The notes beneath the pieces are model-generated. The model ran no database searches. It was not told the origin of the DNA and was given only the letters and a program-made list of their open reading frames with translations. The translations under genes were made by a program, and so were the position numbers. A stretch of DNA of 64,000 nt from Hymenopus coronatus. Lineage: Eukaryota; Arthropoda; Insecta; Mantodea; Hymenopodidae. The DNA is taken from positions 17,629,527 through 17,693,526 of the forward strand of contig CM060896.1 of the NCBI GenBank assembly GCA_030762935.1, written 5' to 3'. Positions 33,743 through 46,195 of the stretch are shown piece by piece (positions within the stretch are counted from its first letter, which is position 1; each line of letters starts with the position of its first letter).

Positions 33743-34602
33743 TCTGATGTGTTCCGTTCACATGACTTTCTCTACATCACTGCAACAAATTATTCTGAGA
33801 AAGCTTGTGCTTCTATTTACTTCATGCTAATCGAGAAAAAATTAGCAGGAACAGTCTTATTACTTGCTTCCTTGTAAGTAGAAGCGAAATAAGGGAGTAC
33901 CATAGGTTAAAGTGGTAGTCAAACCTGGTTGCTATGTTACTGAAGCACCTTTGTTTGTATGGACAGGAGTTGACAAATTTCTGTATCAGAAAAGTAAGTT
34001 TTTCATAGCTGAAAAATAAAACTATCTTAAAAACGATCAACTCCACGAAAAAACTGTATATGACATAAATTGTATTTAATGTACTCTACATTTTCTGTGT
34101 GGTAAGTGTTTGTCCATCTCTTACTGTTTAGCACTTACGCAAAAACCCGTAAAATTCATCCAGAATAAAGTAGTCTTCAGAGGTTGTTCCCAGAAAATTC
34201 AAGATACACATTTTATTTTTCAAGTAAATATCTTAAATTTACGAGATTTTAATCAAAATCGTTAGAGCCATTTTTAAGAAAATAAAAAATTGCGAAATAT
34301 TTTCCACGTAAAGGATAGTTTGGGGTGGGGGGATTTTCTTGAAAATCTTCGTGATGCATCCTTGGAAGATACCAAACCTAAATAACAAGTTTGGTTTTTA
34401 ATGGTCTTTTCGTTTTTGAGCTATGCTGCCCACAGGCACACACAGAGACATACTCACGGAAATTTTTCTAAAAATGCTTCTTTTTTTTATTCAGAGGGCC
34501 TCAAAACATATATTTCCGGTGAAATTTCGGTATCGAATTTTTGAGTACATTACAATACCTTCTCTATGCACTATGTACATAGTACGTATACAGAAAGTAA
34601 AA
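33743..34602 (+). repeat. H860 copy, full length, reference-quality
   Basis: Starts TCTGATGTGTTCCGTTCACA and ends with the hairpin CACTATGTACATAGTACGTA and CAGAAAGTAAAA. All marker segments are present (G-rich tract at about 34315-34330, palindrome near 34380-34400, short CA tract). Confidence 0.9.
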
Positions 34603-34999
34603 ATGTATATGATAAATTGTGTGTTTTAATGAGATCTACAAATACGGTTTATTATTCATATAAATATACATAGTTAATATACTGCATTATAATCAAAATC
34701 GTTAGAGGCGTTTTTGAGAAAATCAAAATTTTCGAACATTAAGTGTGGGGGGGATTTTCCTCAAAATCTTCGAGTCGCATCCTAGGAAGATACTAAACTT
34801 AAATTCCAAGTTTTGTATTTTACCGACTTTTCGTTTTTGAGTTATTGTGTTCTTAGACAGGGATACACGAAAACAGGTACACACAGGCCTTTTTCTAAAA
34901 GTAATTGTATTACAATATAAGAGACCGTAAAACGTGCATTTCCGCTGAAACCTTAGCATCGAATTTTTGGGTGGAGTCCTTTACCTTCCCTACCTGCGT
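34603..34999 (+). repeat. H860 module 2 only, next to the minisatellite
   Basis: Begins ATGTATATGATAAATTGTGT directly after the hairpin end of the previous copy, lacks a middle part, and ends TTACCTTCCCTACCTGCGTA just before the minisatellite. Confidence 0.8.
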
Positions 35000-35029
35000 A
35001 ACATGAATTTCACGGGAAAGAGCAACTGC

Positions 35030-38000
35030 AGCAGCAGAAGAAGGAGGATTAAGAAGATGAATAGATGGAGGAGGAGAAACAATTGAAGAAGAAGAATTGG
35101 AGGACCGAGTTGAGGAATAGGAGGGGGAGGAACATGAAGAAAAGAAGAGGGAAGCGAGTAAAAAGAAGAAGAGGCGAAGGAGGACCAGGAAGAAGAGGCG
35201 AAGGAGGAAGAGAAGAAGAGGCGAAGGAGGAACAGGAAGAAGAGGTGGTGGAGGAACAGGAACAGGCTAAGGAAAAACATGAAGAACAGGGGAAGGAGGA
35301 ACAGGAAGAAGAGGTGGTGGAGCAACAGCAAGAAGAAGCGAAGGAGGAATAGGGAGAAGAGGTGGAGGAGGAACAGGATGAATAGGTGGAGGAGGAACAG
35401 GAAGAAGAGGTGGTGGAGGAACAGGAAGAAGAGGTGGTGGTGGAACAGGAAGAAGAGGCGAAGGAGGAACAGGAAGAAGAGGTGGAGGATGAACAGGAAG
35501 AAGAGGTGATGGAGGAACAGAAAGAAGAGGTGAAGGAGGAACAGGAAGAAGAGGCGAAGGAGGAACAGGAAGAAGAGGCGAAGGAGGAACAGGAAGAAGA
35601 GGCGAATGAGGAATAGGAAGAAGAGGTGGAGGAGGAACAGGAAAAAGAGGCGCAGCAGGAATAGGAAGAAGAGGCGGTGGAGGAATAGGAAGAAGAGGTG
35701 GAAGAGGAACAGGAAGAAGAGGTGAAGGAGGAACAGGAAGAAGAGGTGGTGGTGGAACACGAAGAAGAGGGGATGGTGGAACAGGAAGAGGCGAAGGAGG
35801 AACAGGAAGAAGAGATGAAGGAGCAACAGGAAGAAGAGGTGGTGGTGGAACAGAAAGAAGAGGCGAAGGAGGAACAGGAAGAAGAGGCGGAGGAGGCACA
35901 GGAAGAAGAGGCGAAGGAGGAACAGGAAGAAGAGGTGATGGAGGAACAGGAAGAAGAGGTGACGGAGGAACAAGAAGAAGAGGTGGAGGAGGAACAGGAA
36001 GAGGAGGTGGTGGAGGAACAGGATGAAGAGGTTGAGGAGGAACAGGAAGAAGAGGTGGTGGAGGAACAGGATGAAGAGGTGGAGGAGGAACAGGAAGAAG
36101 AGGCGAAGGAGGAACAGGAAGAAGAGGCGAAGGAGGAAAAGGAAGAAGAGGTGGAGGAGGAACAGGAAGTAGAGGTGTGGTGGAACATAAAGTAGAGGTG
36201 GAGGAGGAACAGGAAGAAGAGGCGAAGGAAGAATAGGAAGAAGAGGCGAAAGAGGAACAGGAAGAAGAGTTGGAGGAGGAACAGGAAGAAGAGGTGAAGG
36301 AGGAACAGGAAGAAGAGGTGGTGGAGGAACAGGAAGAAGAGGAGCAGGAGGAACAAGAAGAAGAGGTGGAGGAGGTACAGGAAGAAGAGGTGGTGGAGGA
36401 AAAGGAAGAGGAGGCGGAGGAGTAACAGGAAGAAGAGGTGGTGGAGGAACAGGAAGAAGAGGTGAAGGAGGAACAGGAAGAAGAGGTGGAGGAGGAACAG
36501 GAAGAAGAGGCGAAGGGGGAACAGGAAGAAGCGAAGGAGGAACAAGAAGAAGATTCGAAGGAGGAACAGGAAGAAGAGGTGGTGGTGGAACAGGAAGAAG
36601 AGGTGGTGGTGGAACAGGAAGAAGAGGTGGAGGAGGAACAGGAAGAAGAGTTGGTGGTGGAACAGGAAGAAGAGGTGGAGGAGAAACAGGAAGAAGAGGT
36701 AGTGGTGGAACAGGAAGAAGAGGTGGAGGAAGAACAGGAAGAAGAGGTGGTTGTGGATTAGTAAAAAGAGGTGAAGGAGGAAGAGGAAGAAGAGGTGGTG
36801 GTGGAACAAGAAGAAGAGGCGAAGGAGGAACAGGAAGAAGAGGTGGTGGTGGTGGAACAGGAACTAGAGGTGGTGGTGGAACAGGAAGAAGAGGAGGAGG
36901 AATAGGAGGAAGAGGTGGAGGAGGAACAGGAAGAAGAGGCGAAGGAGGAGCAGGAAGAAGAGGTGAAGGAGGAACAGGAAGAAGAGATGGTGGTGGAAAA
37001 GGAAGAGGAGGCGGAGGAGTAACAGGAAGAAGAGGTGGTGGAGGAACAGGAAGAAGAGGTGAAGGAGGAACAGGAAGAACAGGTGAAGCAGGAACAAGAA
37101 GAACAGGTGGAGGAGGAACAGGAAGAAGAGGTGGAGGAGGAACAGGAAGAAGAGGTGGATGTGGGAAAACAGGAAGAAGAGGTGGTGGTGGAAGAGGAAG
37201 AAAAGGTGGAGGAGGAACAGGAAGAAGAGGTGGTGGTGGAACAGGAAGAAGAGGTGGAGGAGGAACAGGAAGAAGAGTTGGTGGTGGAACAGGAAGAAGA
37301 GGTGGAGGAGAAACAGGAAGAAGAGGTAGTGGTGGAACAGGAAGAAGAGGTGGAGGAAGAACAGGAAGAAGAGGTGGTTGTGGATTAGTAAGAAGAGGTG
37401 AAGGAGGAAGAGGAAGAAGAGGTGGTGGTGGAACAAGAAGAAGAGGCGAAGGATAAACAGGAAGAAGAGGTGGTGGTGGTGGAACAGGAACTAGAGGTGG
37501 TGGTGGAACAGGAAGAAGAGGAGGAGGAATAGGAGGAAGAGGTGGAGGAGGAACAGGAAGAAGAGGCGAAGGAGGAGCAGGAAGAAGAGGTGAAGGAGGA
37601 ACAGGAAGAAGAGATGGTGGTGGAAAAGGAAGAGGAGGCGGAGGAGTAACAGGAAGAAGAGGTGGTGGAGGAACAGGAAGAAGAGGTGAAGGAGGAACAG
37701 GAAGAACAGGTGAAGCAGGAACAAGAAGAACAGGTGGAGGAGGAACAGGAAGAAGAGGTGGAGGAGGAACAGGAAGAAGAGGTGGATGTGGGAAAACAGG
37801 AAGAAGAGGTGGTGGTGGAAGAGGAAGAAAAGGTGGAGGAGGAACAGGAAGAAGAGTTGGTGGTGGAACAGGAAGAAGAGGTGGAGGAGGAACAGGAAGA
37901 AGAGGTGGTGGTGGAACAGGAATAAGAGGTGGAGGAGGAACAGGAAGAAGAGGTGGTGGTGGAACAAGAAGAAAAGGCGAAGGAGGAACAGGAAGAAGAG

Positions 38001-41000
38001 GTGAAGAAGGAACAGGAAGAAGAGATGGTGGTGGAACAGGAAGAAGAGGTGAAGGAGGAACAGGAACAAGAGCTGGTGGTGGAGGAACAGGAAGAAGAGG
38101 TGATGGAGGAACAAGAAGAAGAGGTGGAGGAGGTACAGGAAAGGAGGTGGTGGACGAACAGGATGAAGAGGTTGAGGAGGAACAGGAAGAAGTGGTGGAG
38201 GAGGAACAGGAAGAAGAGGCGAAGGAGGAACAGGAAGAAGAAGTGAAGGAGGAACAGGAAGAAGAGGTGGAGGAGGAACAGGAAGAAGAGGTGGTGGTGG
38301 AGGAACAGGAAGAAGAGGTGGTGGTGGAAGAGGAAGAAAAGGTGGAGGAGGAACAGGAAGAAGAGTTGGTGGTGGAACAGGAAGAAGAGGTGGAGGAGGA
38401 ACAGGAAGAAGAGGTGGTGGTGGAACAGGAAGAAGAGGTGGGGAGGAACAGGAAGAAGAGGCGAAGGAGGAACAGGAAGAAGAGACGAAGGAGGAACAGG
38501 AAGAAGAGGTGGAGGAGGAACAGGAAGAAGAGGCGAAGGAGGAACAGGAAGAAGAGGTGAAGGAGGAACAGGAAGAAGAGGTGAAGGAGGAACAGGAAGA
38601 AGAGGTGATGGTGGGGGAACAGGTAGAAGAGGTGGTGGTGGAAGAGGAAGAAAAGGTGGAGGAGGAACAGGAAGAAGAGTTGGTGGTGGAACAGGAAGAA
38701 GAGGTGGAGGAGGAACAGGAAGAAGAGGTGGTGGTGGTGGAACAGGAAGAAGAGGTGGAGGAGGAACAGGAAGAAGAGGTGGTGGTGGAAAGGAAGAAGA
38801 GGTGAAGGAGGAAAAGGAATAAGAGGTGGTGGTGGATCAGTAAGAAGAGGTGAAAAAGGAACAGGAAGAAGAGGTGGTGGTGGAACAAGAAGAAGAGGCG
38901 AAGGAGGAACAGGAAGAAGAGGTGAAGAAGGAACAGGAAGAAGAGGTGGTGGTGGAACAGGAAGAAGAGCTGAAGGAGGAACAGGAACAAGAGCTGGTGG
39001 TGGAGGAACAGGAAGAAGAGGTGATGGAGGAACAAGAAGAAGAGGTGGAGGAGGTACAGGAAAGGAGGTGGTGGACGAACAGGATGAAGAGGTTGAGGAG
39101 GAACAGGAAGAAGAGGTGGTGGAGGAACAGGATGAAGAGGTGGGGAGGAACAGGAAGAAGAGGCGAAGGAGGAACAGGAAGAAGAGGCGAAGGAGGAATA
39201 GGAAGAAGAGGTGGAGGAGGAACAGGAAGTAGAGGTGGTGGTGGAACAGGAAGTAGAGGTGGAGGTGGAACAGGAAGAAGAGGCGAAGGAGGAACAGGAA
39301 GAAGAGTTGGTGGTGAACAGGAAGAAGAGGTGGAGGAACAGGAAGAAGAGGTGGTGGTGGAACAGGAAGAAGAGGCGAAGGTGGAACAGGAAGAAGAGGA
39401 GAAGGAAGAACAGGAAGAAGAAGCGAAGGAGGAACAGGAAGAAGAGGTGGAGGAGGAACAGAAAGAAGAGGTAAAGGAGGAACAGGAAGAAGATGTGAAG
39501 GAGAACAGGAAGAAGAGGTGGTGGTGGAACAAGCAGAAGAGGCGAAGGAGGAACAGGAAGAAGAGGTGAAGGAGAAACAGGAAGAAGAGGTGGTGGTGGA
39601 ACAGGAAGAAGAGGTGAAGGAGGAACAGGAAGAAGAAGTGGTGGTGGAATAGCAAGAAGAGGTGGTGGAGGAACAGGAAGAAGAGGTGGTGGTGGAACAG
39701 GAAGAAGAAGTGAAGGAGGAATAGGAAGAAGAGGTGGAGGAGGAACAGGAAGAAGAGGCGAAGGAGGAACAGGAAGAAGAGGTGAAGGAGGAACAGGAAG
39801 AAGAGATGGTGGTGGAACAGGAAGAAGAGGTGAAGGAGGAACAGGAAAAAGAGGCGGTGGAGGAACAGGAAGAAGAGGTGAAGGAGGAACAGGAAGAACA
39901 GGTGGTGGTGGAACAGGAAGAAGAGGTGAAAGAGGAACAGGAAGAAGAGGTGGTGATGGAACAGGAAGCAGAGGCGAAGGAGGAACAGGAAGAAGAGGTT
40001 GTGGTGGAACAGGAAGGAAGAGGCGAAGGAGGAACTGGATAAAGAGGTGAAGGAGGAACAGGAAGAAGAGGCGAAGGAGGAACAGGAAGGAGAGGTGTTG
40101 GTGCTGGAAGAGGAAGAAGTGATGAAGGAGGAACTGGAAGAAGAGGTGGTGGTGGTGGAACAGGAAGAAGAGGTGAAGGAGGAACAGGAAGAAGAGGTGG
40201 TGGTGGAACAGGAAGAAGAGGCGAAGGAGGAACAGGAAGAAGAGGTGGAGGAGGAACAGTAAGAAGAAGTGGTGGTGGTGGAACAGGAAGAAGAGGTGGA
40301 GGAGGAACAGGAAGAAGAGGTGGTGGTGGACAGGAGGAAAGGTGGTTGTGGAACAGGAAGAAGAGGTGGAGGAGGAACAGGAAGAAGAGGTGGTGGTGGA
40401 ACATGAAGAAGAGGTGAAGGAGGAACAGGAAGAAGAGGTGGTGGTGGAACAGAAAGAAGAGGTGAAGGAGGTACAGAAAGAAGAGGTGGTGGTGGATCAG
40501 GAAGAATAGGTGAAGGAGGAACAGGAAGAAGAGGTGGTGGTGGAACAAGAAGAAGAGGTGAAGGAGGACAGGAAGAAGAGTTGAAGGAGGAACAGGAAGA
40601 AGAGATGGTGGTGGAACAGTAAGAAGAGGTGAAGGAGGAACAGGAAGAAGAGGTGGTGGTGGAACAGGAAGAAGAGGTGGTGGAGGAATAGGAAGAAGAG
40701 TCGAAGGAGGAACAGGAAGAAGAGGCGAAGGAGGAACAGGAAGAAGAGGTGAAGGAGGAACAGGAAGAATAGCTGGTGGTGGAACAGGAAGAAGAGGTGA
40801 AGGAGGAACAGGAAGAAGAGGTGGTGGTGGAACAGGAAGAAGAGGCGAAGGAGGAACAGGAAGAAGAGTTGGTGGTGAACAGGAAGAAGAGTTGGAGGAA
40901 CAGGAAGAAGAGGCGGTGGTGGAACAGGAAGAAGAGGCGAAGGTGGAACAGGAAGAAGAGGTGGAGGAGGAACAGGAAGAAGAGGTGGAGGAGGAACAGG

Positions 41001-41845
41001 AAGAAGAGGCGAAGGAAGAATAGGAAGAAGAGGCGAAAGAGGAACAGGAAGAAGAGTTGGAGGAGGAACAGGAAGAAGAGGTGAAGGAGGAACAGGAAGA
41101 AGAGTTGGTGGTGGAACAGAAAGAAGAGGTGAAGGAGGTACAGGAAGAAGAGGTGGTGGTGGATCAGGAAGAATAGGTGAAGGAGGAACAGGAAGAAGAG
41201 GTGGTGGTGGAACAAGAAGAAGAGGCGAAGGAGGACAGGAAGAAGAGGTGAAGGAGGAACAGGAAGAAGAGGTGGTGGTGGAACAGGAAGAAGAGGCGAA
41301 GGAGGAACAGGAAGAAGAGGCGAAGGAGGAACAGGAAGAAGAGGTGAAGGAGGAACAGGAAGAATAGCTGGTGGTGGAACAGGAAGAAGAGGTGAAGGAG
41401 GAACAGGAAGAAGAGGTGGTGGTGGAACAGGAAGAAGAGGCGAAGGAGGAACAGGAAGAAGAGTTGGTGGTGAACAGGAAGAAGAGGTGGAGGAACAGGA
41501 AGAAGAGGTGGTGGTGGAACAGGAAGAAGAGGCGAAGGTGGAACAGGAAGAAGAGGTGGAGGAGGAACAGGAAGAAGAGGTGGTGGAGGAACAAGAAGAA
41601 GAGGTGAAGGAGTAACAGGAAGTAGATGCGAAGGGGGAACAGTAAGAAGAGGCGAATGAGGAATAGGAAGAAGAGGTGGAGGAGGAACCGGAAGAAGAGG
41701 CGAAGGAGGAACAGGAAGAAGAGGCGAATGAGGAATAGGAAGAAGAGGTGGAGGAGGAACCGGAAGAAGAGGCGAAGGAGGAACAGGAAGAAGAGGCGAG
41801 GGAGGAACAGGAAGAAGAAGTGTTGGAGGAACAGGATAAAGAGTA
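35030..41845 (+). repeat. 6.8 kb purine-rich minisatellite, 24-bp unit
   Basis: About 280 tandem units of 24 bp built on GAACAGGAAGAAGAGG plus a variable GTGGTGGTG, GCGAAGGAG, GTGAAGGAG or GTGGAGGAG part. The plus strand is almost all purine with scattered C and T. Because 24 is a multiple of 3 and the minus-strand unit has no stop in any frame, reading frames up to 1852 codons stay open through indels, switching between PPLLPVPP, FFLFLLHL and SSSCSSFT repeats. That is not evidence of a gene: there is no start context, non-repeat domain or splice signal. Plus-strand frames (EEQEEEVK-type) are shorter. Higher-order repeats are visible at about 627, 921 and 595 bp spacings. Confidence 0.9.
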
Positions 41846-41849
41846 GAAA

Positions 41850-42227
41850 GCTATGGAGAGTATCTTAACCGGAATGCAGGTTTTATGTCATCTGTTGTAC
41901 AGCGTTTGAAAATAATTGGTGGTAGTGTTTACAAGGAAATTGGTATGTAAAGCTGTATTAAAACAGTCGCTTATACTCAGCTGACACACGATAAAAGTAG
42001 AAACTTATTGCGAAAGGACATTTCATATTCAGTAAGAATTTATGTACAATCAATGTGCGCAGCTTACAGTTCAGACAATTGCCTTCTGAAGATAAGTGGC
42101 ATGCGCCTATCCAGGTAACTTACCCAAATTAAATCCCAACTCCAGAACTCTTGTATATGAGAGGCACATACACCAGCACTACAGAATTTTAATACTTTCC
42201 TCACGTTGGTGGTCAATTTTACTTTAT
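41850..42227. other. unassigned flank of the minisatellite
   Basis: No gene seen; a 61-codon minus-strand frame at 42064-42249 has no recognisable domain. Confidence 0.4.
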
Positions 42228-42297
42228 TTTTACTTTCTCCATCACACATGTACAGTGCATATAATAGATAGAAAAGTTATTGCATTCCACCCAAATG
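42228..42297 (-). repeat. H860 fragment, hairpin end
   Basis: TTTTACTTTCTCCATCACAC to GCATTCCACCCAAATGA, then it switches orientation into the next copy. Confidence 0.75.
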
Positions 42298-43052
42298 ATA
42301 GATGGTCTTATTGCCCAATTCCTTACAAGTAGAAGGAAAATAGGTGGAATAAAATAAATGTAAAATCTTTTAAAAGCTGGTTACCATTTGTTTTAATTTT
42401 TTTTTTTTTTTTTTGCATGACCAAGAATTGACAAATTCCCATATGTGAAAAGCCTTAAGTATTTTAAAACTAAAACCAATTACAAGGAATATCTTAGAAA
42501 TGGCAAACTCCCGAAAAAATGTATATTACATAAATTGTGTTTTAAGGAGTGTTTTTATGTAGTAACTCTTTCCCGATCTCTTGCAGCACATTTGTTATGC
42601 AAAAGTCATTCAGAATAAAGAGTACTTCAGAGGCTATTCCCAGAAAATTCAAAACATACATTTTATTGGTCACGTAAATATTTTTAATATACGGTATTTC
42701 AATTCAAATCATTAGAGCCATTTTTGAAAAATTAAAATGTTAGAAATGTTTTTCGTGTAAAGGGTGATTTCGAATGGGGAAATTGTTATGAAAACCTTCT
42801 TATCGAATCCTTAAAGATATTAAATTTAAATACCAGTTTTTGTATTTTATTGACTTTTCGTTTTTCACATATGTGTTCACACACACACATACACACAAAA
42901 CTTTTTTCTAAAAATGCCTCTTCTTTTTAATTGGATACAGGGAGCTCCTAAAACGTGTATCTCCGGTGAAGTATCGGCAATGAAGTTTTGGGTGGAATAT
43001 AATACCTTCTCTACCTACTATGTATTTAAAACAGTACGTGTAAAAAAAGTAA
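42298..43052 (+). repeat. H860 copy lacking the first ~100 bp
   Basis: Starts TAGATGGTCTTATTGCCC in module 1, runs to a degraded hairpin end near 43020-43050. Poly(T) at about 42398-42414. A short module-1 scrap (GTTTGAGAAAAGC) follows at 43053-43121. Confidence 0.8.
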
Positions 43053-43121
43053 CATCACATGAAGATTTCCAGTTTGAGAAAAGCATTATTAATTTAAAAT
43101 TGAAACAAATTAAAAAAAAAA

Positions 43122-43996
43122 TCTGATGTGCTACAATCACATGATTTTTCTATATCTCTGTAACAAATTAGTGTTAAAAAGGCTATTCTTCTATATACTT
43201 CATTATAATCGAGATAAACGTTAGCAGAAATTGTCTCAATTACTTGCTTCCTTGTAAGTAGAAGGGAAATAAGGGAACACACTAAGCTAAAGCGATAGTC
43301 AAATCTTTTAAAAGCGGTTGCCATGTGGTTGAAATCCGTTTCTGTGCAAGGCCAGGAATTTACTACTTTCTGAGTGAAAAAGGTTTAATTATTTTAGATC
43401 CGAAACAAATAACAAGAAATATCGCAGAAATGATCACTCCACGAAAAAAACGCATATGACAGAAATTGTGCGTTTTAACGTGATCTACAATTTTATGTTG
43501 TAAGTTTTTGTTTATCTATTATCGTTTTCCAGTTACGCAAAATTCAGGAAAATTCATTCAGCATAAAGAGGTCTTTAGAGGATATTCCCAGAAAATTCAG
43601 GATATACCTACATTTTATTTGCCATATAAATATATTTCATATAGTATTTTAATCCATTCGTTAGAGCCATTTTTAAAAAAATAAAAATGTTATAATTTTT
43701 TTCCATATAAAGGGTAGTTTGGAGCGGGAAGTGGGGGTTCTCAAAATCTTCGTGTCGCATCCTGGAAGACAGTAAACATAAATACCAAGTTTGGTATTTT
43801 ACCCACTTTTCGTTTTTGAGTTATCGTGCACAGACTCACGGACGCACGCACACGGACTTTTTTCTCAAAATACTTTTTTTGAACACAGGGGACTTTAAAA
43901 CATATATTTCAGGTGAAATCTCGGTATCGAATATTTGGGTGGAATACAATAACTTCTCTATACACTATGTACATAGTACGTGTAAAGAAAATAAAA
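43122..43996 (+). repeat. H860 copy, full length, head-to-tail array member
   Basis: Starts TCTGATGTGCTACAATCACA and ends with hairpin CACTATGTACATAGTACGTG and AAAGAAAATAAAA, directly joined to the TCTGATGTG start of the next copy at 43998. Confidence 0.9.
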
Positions 43997-43997
43997 A

Positions 43998-44745
43998 TCT
44001 GATGTGATTTCATTCACATGACTTTCTCTAGATGTTCATCAAACAAGTATTTCTTACAAAATACTATTACTTTATCTATATCAAGCTAGTGGAGATAAAC
44101 ATTACCAGAATTGGTTTTATTACCTGCCTTTTGGTAAGTAGAAAGGAAATAAAGTGATGCATAAAGCTAAACGAGTTAGTCAAATCTTTAAAAGCCAGTC
44201 GCTGTATGAAACAATTGAAATTCGGTTCTCTTTGTTTGTTAGGAGTAAACAAAAAAGAGGCGAAAAGAAAATGAGAAAAGCTGAAATAACTTACAACTGA
44301 AATCATAATTCGGATTATCTCGGAAATGATTAACTTTACCAAATAAAAAAAAATGTGTTTGAACGATAGCTACACTTTTGAATGGTAAGTTTTTTAACTA
44401 TCTCTTACGGTTTACTAGTTATATAAAAGTTATACAAAGGTCATTCAGAATGAAAAAATTATCAGTCTATTCCCAAACGTTTTAAAATACATATCTTGTT
44501 TGTCATAAAAGTATATTAGGCATACATTATTTTAATCGTTAGAGGCATTTTTGAGAAAATCAAAATGCTTCAAAGATGTTCCAAGGGTAGTTGGGGTGAG
44601 TTTTTTTTTTCTTGAAAAACTTGGTGTCGATTCCTTGAAATATCTGAACTTAAATACCAAGTTTTGTATTTAACCGACTTTTCGTTTTTGAGTTATGCCT
44701 CCCACAGACACACACACACACACACCACACACACGGACATGTTTC

Positions 44746-44781
<36 letters not shown>

Positions 44782-44895
44782 TTCAGGTCTGAAAACATGT
44801 ATTTTCGGTGAAATATCGGTATCATTTTTAGGTAAAAAACACTTTCTCTACTTACTTTTTACATTGTACACATGTGCTAGAGAATGTGAAAATAT
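43998..44895 (+). repeat. H860 copy, full length, head-to-tail array member
   Basis: Starts TCTGATGTGATTTCATTCAC. (CA)n at about 44709-44733 and T30 at 44750-44779. Ends TGTACACATGTGCTAGAGAA. Confidence 0.85.
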
Positions 44896-45014
44896 TTTTC
44901 TCCCTCTTACCAGTTATGCAAAAGTCATTCAGAGACTAGAGGAATCCAGAATCTAAATTCGATATACATCTTATTTGCCATGCAAATATCTTGAATATAC
45001 GTATGACTCTAAAG
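44896..45014 (+). repeat. H860 module 2 piece, left arm of a foldback
   Basis: CCAGTTATGCAAAAGTCATT to GAATATACGTATGACTC, then an orientation switch. Confidence 0.7.
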
Positions 45015-45570
45015 ATCTGGATTAAAATGCCGTATATTAAAGATATTTACATGACAAATAAAATGTATGTCTTGAATTATCTGGGTATAGCTTCTGAAGG
45101 CCTGTTCCTTTTGAATAAATTTTGCTAAGTTTTCAGTAACTGGTAAACAGCAAGAAATAGACAAAAGCTTACTGCACACAAATATAGATCTTGTTAAAGC
45201 ACGTCATTTATGTCATATACTTTTTTTTGTAGTGTTGATCATTTCCGAAATACTCCTTGTTGTTGGTTTCAATTTTAATACACAACTTTTCTCAAACGAG
45301 GTCATCTTTCTATTCATATATTGTTTTTCTGCGGGAAATGTAAAGCGAACTGAACTTCATTTGTTTACATAGTGACCAGCTTTTAAAATTTTGAGTATCG
45401 CTTTGGCCTAGTGAATACTTTTATTCCCGTTATGCTTAGAAATAAGCAAGCAATAAGGCAATTTCGCTAGTGTTTTTCTCGATTAACATGATGTAGATAA
45501 AAGAATAATATTTGTAAGAATAGTTTGTAGAACAGGTAGAGAAATTCGTAGAAATAAAACATATAAGATT
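45015..45570 (-). repeat. H860 partial copy, right arm of a foldback
   Basis: Starts GATTAAAATGCCGTATATTA, exactly where the left arm stops, and runs to the module 1 terminus near 45570. Confidence 0.8.
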
Positions 45571-45644
45571 TCCATTTATAACTCATATTTAACATTCAAG
45601 ATCATCTCGACAGATTTGCTTGTGGAAAAATTGCCCATTGGCAA

Positions 45645-46195
45645 TTAAGTTGTGTTATAGTCTTCTATAGTGCATCTCCGTAGGGGACTCAGCATCTGCC
45701 CAGTGAAAAGGAATACCTACGCCCTGTGATGGGTCGTCCTTGAGAGGGAGGGATGAGTCAGAGACACCGGAGGCTGGAACCAGGAGTAACGGAACATCTA
45801 TGACAGCGTTCCTACAGCCTTCATATCAAGAAGTCCTGGCAGTCGCACAGGCTGCTTTAGCTAAAGGGTCCAACACTCTCCCCAAGGGAGCCATTCTGAT
45901 ATTCTGGCGACAAGATGAAGGTCGAGAAAAGAGAGAGATTCCTTTTCCTCTCCCACGCTGCACTGATGCATCATCGCCGACACTTCCAACCTTAAAATAT
46001 ACCAAACATGATGAAGAAAGGATGAAATGAAGGAAGGACGGGGAATTCGGGGATATGATAAACCACTCCGACATCTTATGGAGATCGGGGAATTTCCCAA
46101 AGTATCCCATGTGTCATAGTGGGTGGTTACCGGAAATCGAACCCGGGACCTGCCGAATGCGGTTGCTACGTTACCGTGGCACCCTGTAGTCTCAA
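45645..46195 (-). mobile_element. tRNA-derived SINE-like element, family S-H
   Basis: Minus strand starts GGTGCCACGGTAACGTAGCA and has a B-box GGTCCCGGGTTCGATTTCCG at about 46133-46150, then a ~450 bp moderately GC-rich body. The 96-codon frame inside (45740-46030) shows no domain and is taken as body sequence. No second full copy in the window. Confidence 0.5.

Noticed and set aside
34990..40548. 1852-codon minus-strand open frame (Pro/Leu/Ser-rich repeats)
   Set aside because: The 24-bp unit has no stop in any minus-strand frame, so length is automatic. The frame drifts among three repeat peptides through indels, begins in H860 sequence and has no non-repeat domain.
38837..41215. Further long minus-strand and Glu-rich plus-strand frames in the minisatellite
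   Set aside because: Same by-product of the tandem unit; broken at random by point changes.
45740..46030. 96-codon plus-strand frame
   Set aside because: Lies within a SINE-like body, with no domain.
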